12,159 bases of DNA from Burkholderiaceae bacterium (GTDB lineage Bacteria; Pseudomonadota; Gammaproteobacteria; Burkholderiales; Burkholderiaceae). The position numbers and the translations under genes were made by a program. The notes below the pieces were generated by a model. It saw only the letters and a program-made list of their open reading frames with translations, was not told where the DNA came from and searched no databases. Numbering within the stretch: the stretch's first letter is position 1; the number at the start of each line of letters is the position of its first letter. Location: NCBI GenBank assembly GCA_022701845.1, contig JAKONS010000392.1, forward strand, positions 1 to 12,159, in the 5' to 3' direction. Below are positions 6,444 to 12,159 of the stretch, in pieces.

Positions 6444-6854
6444 TCAGTGGCGGCCGTGGTCGTGGCGCGGTCCGTGGCCGGGAGGGCCGCCATGGCGATC
6501 GTGCCTGCCCCGCCGGTCGTGCTTGTCGTAGCGATCGTGGCGGTCGCGGTCCCAGCGGCCGCCGCGCATCTCCCAGCGCTCGCCACGCTGCTCCCAGGCC
6601 GGTGCCCGATAGGCGTAGCCCGGCCGGGCGCGCAGGTAGTTGCCGTCGATCCACACATGCTGGTTGCCGCGCCATTCCCAATGGCCGGGTGCCCACACAT
6701 AGCCGCGGCGCGGCGGCGGCACGCGTTCCATGCGGGGCGGCGGCGGCGCGATCTGCACATAGATCTGCGCCTGCACCGGCGTGGGTGCGACGGCCAGCGT
6801 GCCCAGCGACAGCAGGGCGATGGTGGCGGACAGGACGGTCGATCGGATGGTCAT
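6444..6854 (-). CDS. Small exported WXXGXW-repeat protein with His/Arg-rich tail
   Basis: A 136-residue protein. Residues 1-29 form a signal peptide (hydrophobic core, cleavage after VQA). The mature part begins with a Pro-rich stretch, then carries YxWxxGxW-like units (YVWAPGHWEW at 52-61, HVWIDGNYLR at 66-75, ERWEMRGGRW at 92-101) typical of the YXWGXW/WXXGXW family of envelope proteins of unknown function. Residues 102-136 are a low-complexity tail of Asp, Arg, Gly and eight His, which could bind metal or polyanions; that is inference. The ATG at 6854 is chosen because it starts the signal peptide; the frame continues open upstream without secretion features. Its promoter must lie in 6855-7000, shared with the divergent transporter-acyltransferase gene. 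Confidence 0.75.
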   Translation of the reverse strand: MTIRSTVLSATIALLSLGTLAVAPTPVQAQIYVQIAPPPPRMERVPPPRRGYVWAPGHWEWRGNQHVWIDGNYLRARPGYAYRAPAWEQRGERWEMRGGRWDRDRHDRYDKHDRRGRHDRHGGPPGHGPRHDHGRH

Positions 6855-7044
6855 GGCGGGCTTTCTGGTGCGGACAGGCGGCCGATGGTGGCCCGGGTGT
6901 GTGAAGTGTCTGTACGTTCGCCGCGAAGACTTGTGTAGCTCTGTATCGCCAGCCCGGGTGCGGTCGCGGCGAGCCGCGCACGACGGACGGGCGGGCACAA
7001 TGCCGCGGCGCTGCCAGAGTGCCGAGCAGGAGAAACCCCCCGAC
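6855..7044. promoter_or_regulatory. Divergent control region between the WXXGXW gene and the LplT-PlsC fusion gene
   Basis: For the plus-strand gene, CACAAT at 6996-7001 is a reasonable -10 box giving a start near 7008, and AGGAG at 7028-7032 is its ribosome binding site, 12 bases before the ATG. For the minus-strand gene, several TACA-type hexamers lie in the less GC-rich block 6900-6950, but no standard -35/-10 pair is clear. GCCCGGGTG occurs twice (6891-6899 and 6952-6960), flanking that block. No gene is visible in these 190 bases. Confidence 0.4.
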
Positions 7045-8967
7045 ATGACCGACCGACCGCATCCCAACCAGTTCGCCCTGCTGCGCCAGCGCCGTTTCGC
7101 GCCCTTCTTCTGGACCCAGTTCGCGGGCGCCGCCAACGACAACCTGTTCAAGTTCGCCTTCACCGTGATGGTGACCTACCAGCTGTCGGTGTCGTGGCTG
7201 CCGCCGTCGCTCGCCGGGCTGGTGATCGGGGCGCTGTTCGTGCTGCCCTATCTGCTGTTCTCGGCCACCGCCGGGCAGCTGGCCGACAAGGTCGACAAGA
7301 CCGCGCTGATGCGCCTGGTGAAGGACTTCGAGATCGGCATCATGCTGCTGGCGGGCTTCGGCTTCTGGGTCGCCAACCCGGTAATGCTGCTGGGCTGCGT
7401 GTTCCTGATGGGGCTGCATTCGACGCTGTTCGGACCGGTCAAGTACGCCTACCTGCCCCAGGTGCTGCAGCCGCAGGAGCTGACCGGCGGCAACGGCATG
7501 GTCGAGATGGGCACCTTCGTGGCGATCCTCGTCGGCACCCTGGCCGGCGGCGTGCTGGTGGCCATTCCCGGCATCGGCCACGCCACGGTGGCCTTCGCCT
7601 GCCTGGCCCTGGCGCTGGCCGGGCGCCTGGCCGCGCAGCGCATTCCGCCCACCGAACCCACCGACGCCGGCCTGAAGATCAACTGGAACCCGGCCACCGA
7701 GACCTGGCGCAACCTGCGGCTGGCGGCCGGCAATCCGGTGGTGTTCCGATCGCTGCTGGGCATCAGCTGGATGTGGTTCTTCGGCGCGGTGTTCCTCAAC
7801 CAGTTCCCCAGCTTCGCCAAGGACGTGCTGCACGGCGACGCGCATGTCGCCTCGCTGCTGCTGGTGGTGTTCTCGGTCGGTATCGGCACCGGCTCGCTGC
7901 TGTGCGAGGTGCTGAGCCGGCGGCGGGTCGAGATCGGCCTGGTGCCGCTGGGCGCCATCGGCATGAGCGTGTTCGCCATCGACCTGTATTTCGCCTCGCG
8001 CTCGCTGCCGCCGTCGGAGCTGCTCGACCTGCGCGACTTCGTGGCGCGGCCGGCGCACTGGCGGGTGATGGCCGACCTGCTGCTGCTGTCGCTGTTCGCC
8101 GGCCTCTACAGCGTGCCGATGTACGCGCTGATCCAGATGCGCAGCCAGCCCACCCACCGGGCGCGGATCATCGCGGCCAACAACATCCTCAACGCGCTGT
8201 TCATGATCGTCAGCTCGGTGCTGGTGGGCGCGCTGGTGGGCGCCGGCGCCACCGTGCCGCAGGTGTTCCTGGCGACCGGCATCGCCAACGCGCTGGTGGC
8301 CGGCTATGTGTTCTGGCTGGTGCCGGAATACCTGCTGCGCTTTCTGGCCTGGGCCGTCTCCCACCTGGCCTACCGCTTCGACGTGCAGGGCGCCGAGCAC
8401 ATTCCGGCCGAAGGTCCGGCGCTGCTGGTCTGCAACCATGTCAGCCTGGCCGACCCGGTGCTGCTATTGGCCGCCAGCCCGCGGCCGATCCATTTCGTGA
8501 TGGACCACCGCATCTTCGCCACGCCGGTGCTGGGCGGCGTGTTCCGCCTGGCCCGGGCGATTCCGGTGGCCTCGCGGAAAGACGATCCGGCCATCTACGA
8601 AGCCGCTTTCGCCCGCGCCGCCGAGGTGCTGCGCCAGGGCGAGCTGCTGGCGATCTTTCCCGAGGGCGGGCTCACCACCGACGGCGAGCTGAAGGTGTTC
8701 CACGCCGGCCTGATGAAGATCCTGGCGCAGGCGCGCGCCGACGGCATCGATCCGCCGGTGGTGCCGATGGCGCTGCAGGGCCTGTGGGGCTCCTTCTTCA
8801 GCCGTATCGAGCGGCGCGACGGCAAGCCGAAAGCCATGGCGCGGCCGTTCCGCCGCGGCCTGTTCAACCGGGTGGCGCTGCGCATCGACACACCGCTGCC
8901 GGCCGCGTCGGTGCAGCCGGAGATGCTGCGCGACCGCGTCGCCGCCCTGCTGGTCGCACCCGCCTGA
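7045..8967 (+). CDS. MFS lysophospholipid transporter fused to a PlsC-type acyltransferase
   Basis: A 640-residue inner-membrane protein. Residues 1-440 form a major facilitator domain with about 12 hydrophobic segments. It begins FFWTQFAGAANDNLFKFAF, as in the LplT family, and has the loop GQLADKVDKT at 77-86. Residues 445-640 form a glycerolphosphate acyltransferase domain with the H-x4-D motif NHVSLAD (H465, D470), FPEGG (538-542) as motif III and VVPMAL (572-577) as motif IV, so the catalytic residues are intact. In E. coli LplT flips lysophospholipid inward and Aas re-acylates it. Here both roles appear joined, but the acyl-ACP synthetase domain of Aas is missing, so acyl-ACP or acyl-CoA must come from elsewhere. 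The start is supported by AGGAG at 7028-7032. The zinc-ribbon membrane protein follows 41 bases downstream. Confidence 0.87.
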   Translation: MTDRPHPNQFALLRQRRFAPFFWTQFAGAANDNLFKFAFTVMVTYQLSVSWLPPSLAGLVIGALFVLPYLLFSATAGQLADKVDKTALMRLVKDFEIGIMLLAGFGFWVANPVMLLGCVFLMGLHSTLFGPVKYAYLPQVLQPQELTGGNGMVEMGTFVAILVGTLAGGVLVAIPGIGHATVAFACLALALAGRLAAQRIPPTEPTDAGLKINWNPATETWRNLRLAAGNPVVFRSLLGISWMWFFGAVFLNQFPSFAKDVLHGDAHVASLLLVVFSVGIGTGSLLCEVLSRRRVEIGLVPLGAIGMSVFAIDLYFASRSLPPSELLDLRDFVARPAHWRVMADLLLLSLFAGLYSVPMYALIQMRSQPTHRARIIAANNILNALFMIVSSVLVGALVGAGATVPQVFLATGIANALVAGYVFWLVPEYLLRFLAWAVSHLAYRFDVQGAEHIPAEGPALLVCNHVSLADPVLLLAASPRPIHFVMDHRIFATPVLGGVFRLARAIPVASRKDDPAIYEAAFARAAEVLRQGELLAIFPEGGLTTDGELKVFHAGLMKILAQARADGIDPPVVPMALQGLWGSFFSRIERRDGKPKAMARPFRRGLFNRVALRIDTPLPAASVQPEMLRDRVAALLVAPA

Positions 8968-9008
8968 CGTCACCCGATCTCCTCCCCCGCAACCACCCGA
9001 CCGATGCC

Positions 9009-10121
9009 ATGAGCAAATCCCTGAGACTTTCCGAGAAATGGTTCAGCCGCGGCCTGTGGCTGATCGCGGTGGTGTTCGCCTGCTTCCTCACCGGGCTCGG
9101 CAGTGCGGTGGTGGGCGACCTGCCGCAGGTCGAAGGCACGCTGGAGCTCGAACAGTTCATGGATCCGGCCGCCACGGCCGAGGCGCGCGGCATCCAGCAG
9201 CGCGCCACCGAGGCGCAGGAGGTCGCCGAAGCCGCGGCCGAGCAGGCGCAGCTCAAGCGCGAGGCGGCCCGCCAGGCCAGCGAATCGAACCGTGAGACCT
9301 TCGACAACTGGCTGGCCACCCGCAAGGCCACCCAGTTGCCCGCGCAGGATGCCGAACTGATCGCCCGCACCCGCAATCTCGATACGCTGAAAACCGCCGA
9401 GATCGCCGCGCAGCGCGAGGTCGACGCCCAGCAGCAGGCTTTGCTCGATGCGCGCCAGTCGGCCGGCGCGGCGCAGAAGAACCTCGACGGGCTGGAGCGC
9501 GCCGCGGCCCAGCAGCTGGAGGTCGCCACGCGCGCCGCGGAGCTGCGGGTGTTCGGCTACCGGCTGGCGCTGACCCTGCCGCTGCTGGCGCTCGCCGGCT
9601 GGCTCTTCGCGCGCAAGCGCAAGAGCGTCTGGTGGCCCTTCGTCTGGGGCTTCATCTTCTTCGCGCTGTTCGCCTTCTTCGTCGAGCTGGTGCCCTACCT
9701 GCCGAGCTACGGCGGCTATGTGCGTTATGCGGTGGGCATCGTCATCACCGTGGCGGTGGGGCGTTACGCGGTGACCGCGCTGGCGCGCTACCGCGAGCGG
9801 CAGGCGCTGGCCGAGCAGATGCCCGACACGGTGCGGCGCGAGGAACTGAGCTACGACAGCGCGCTGGCGCGGCTGGCCAAGGGCGTCTGCCCGGGCTGCG
9901 AGCGGCCGGTCGATCTGAAGTCGCCGGGCATCGACTTCTGCCCGCATTGCGGCATCGGGCTGTACGACCACTGCGTGCGCTGCACCACCCGCAAGAGCGC
10001 GTTCTCGCGTTTCTGCCACGCCTGCGGTGCGCCGGGCCGGCTGCTGCCCGGCGCCGACAGCGCTGGCGGGAACGTCGGCACGCGACCACCGCCGGACCTG
10101 GCGCCGCCCCCCGCCACCTGA
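9009..10121 (+). CDS. Four-TM coiled-coil membrane protein with two C-terminal zinc ribbons
   Basis: A 370-residue protein of no named family that I can identify. Residues 14-36 form a first membrane segment. Residues 52-180 are Ala/Glu/Gln/Arg-rich and strongly helical, probably a periplasmic coiled coil. Three further membrane segments follow at about 182-200, 207-229 and 235-256. The cytoplasmic C-terminus carries eight Cys in four C-x2-C pairs: CPGC (294-297), CPHC (311-314), CVRC (322-325) and CHAC (336-339), which form two zinc ribbons. A Pro-rich tail ends the protein. An even number of membrane segments places both ends on the same side, presumably the cytoplasm. The ATG at 9009 has no clear ribosome binding site. 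It follows the LplT-PlsC fusion by 41 bases in the same direction, so cotranscription is likely and a role in envelope lipid homeostasis is possible but unproven. Confidence 0.75.
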   Translation: MSKSLRLSEKWFSRGLWLIAVVFACFLTGLGSAVVGDLPQVEGTLELEQFMDPAATAEARGIQQRATEAQEVAEAAAEQAQLKREAARQASESNRETFDNWLATRKATQLPAQDAELIARTRNLDTLKTAEIAAQREVDAQQQALLDARQSAGAAQKNLDGLERAAAQQLEVATRAAELRVFGYRLALTLPLLALAGWLFARKRKSVWWPFVWGFIFFALFAFFVELVPYLPSYGGYVRYAVGIVITVAVGRYAVTALARYRERQALAEQMPDTVRREELSYDSALARLAKGVCPGCERPVDLKSPGIDFCPHCGIGLYDHCVRCTTRKSAFSRFCHACGAPGRLLPGADSAGGNVGTRPPPDLAPPPAT

Positions 10122-10162
10122 GCGGCGACCGCCGCGGACGGTGCGGGCAGGGGCGCCGTCGC
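10122..10162. terminator. Weak hairpins between the convergent zinc-ribbon and tgt genes
   Basis: GCGGC (10122-10126) pairs with GCCGC (10131-10135) around a four-base loop. GACGG (10137-10141) pairs with CCGTC (10156-10160), with partial inner pairing. Neither has a T tract. In this 41-base convergent gap they may serve as a bidirectional end, but in such GC-rich sequence short stems also arise by chance. Confidence 0.25.
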
Positions 10163-12025
<1,863 letters not shown>

Positions 12026-12029
<4 letters not shown>

Positions 12030-12159
12030 GCGCCGGCGCGCCGCCGCTCCAGCAGCATCGAATCGCCATAGCTGAAGAACCGGTAGCCCTGCGCCACCGC
12101 GTGGCGGTAGAGCGCCATGACAGGGTCGTAGCCGGCGAAGGCGCTGACCAGCATCATCA
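12026..12159 (-). CDS. queA: C-terminus of S-adenosylmethionine:tRNA ribosyltransferase-isomerase (partial)
   Basis: The last 44 codons, read on the minus strand from the window edge, give [20 protein letters not shown], then [20 protein letters not shown], then AGA and TAG. The LVSAFAGY and [12 protein letters not shown] motifs are diagnostic of the QueA C-terminus. QueA transfers and isomerises the ribosyl group of S-adenosylmethionine onto preQ1 in tRNA to form epoxyqueuosine, the step after Tgt. The N-terminal part lies beyond the right edge. The stop codon (12028-12026) overlaps the stop of the convergent gene within the palindrome CCTAGG. Confidence 0.93.

Noticed and set aside
6259..8439. 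Long minus-strand open frame opposite the LplT-PlsC gene, with Gln/His-rich translation
   Set aside because: It is the antisense of a well-supported membrane protein, and its composition is an artefact of reading GC-rich codons backwards.

Overview
The window is a GC-rich, gene-dense chromosomal stretch. It looks like a betaproteobacterium of the order Burkholderiales, most likely family Comamonadaceae. The support is the set of families present: a DUF3567 protein, a DUF3108 protein with a TonB-like N-terminus, a PhaM-type polyhydroxyalkanoate granule regulator, a FIST protein, an LplT-PlsC-type fusion, and Tgt and QueA of Burkholderiales character. I saw no tRNA, rRNA, CRISPR array, insertion sequence or phage gene. 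The organism assignment is inference from families, not from a marker gene.

Layout. 1-60 (-): first 20 codons of an exported protein whose body lies outside the window. 204-482 (-): DUF3567 protein, followed by two hairpins (125-191) that probably end its transcript. 617-1735 (-): DUF3108 protein. 1815-2861 (+): a fumarylacetoacetate hydrolase-fold protein, divergent from the DUF3108 gene, that appears to have lost most of its active site. 2875-4077 (-): exported MORN/YwqK-type repeat protein. 4078-4348: a less GC-rich, 271-base intergenic region carrying divergent promoters. 4349-5125 (+): PhaM. 5160-6434 (+): FIST protein. 6444-6854 (-): small exported WXXGXW-repeat protein with a His-rich tail. 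7045-8967 (+): lysophospholipid-transporter/acyltransferase fusion. 9009-10121 (+): four-TM coiled-coil protein with two zinc ribbons. 10163-11335 (-): tgt. 11400-12029 (+): small TonB-like exported hypothetical protein. 12026-12159 (-): C-terminal end of queA. No stretch over 300 bases lacks a gene.

How the genes work together. tgt and queA supply two steps of queuosine modification of tRNA: base exchange at position 34, then addition of the epoxycyclopentadiene precursor. They lie in the same direction but are separated by an oppositely oriented hypothetical gene. PhaM connects to storage-polymer metabolism and is followed at 34 bases by a FIST sensory-domain protein, probably in one operon. 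The LplT-PlsC fusion should import lysophospholipid and re-acylate it, and it may be cotranscribed with the membrane zinc-ribbon protein.

The most unusual items are the FAH-fold protein with substituted metal ligands plus an Ala/Lys/Arg-rich insertion, a 13-residue insertion inside the Tgt zinc site, and several genes whose only promoter-like box sits 6-7 bases before the start codon, which predicts leaderless mRNAs. I found no convincing new defence system or mobile system here.
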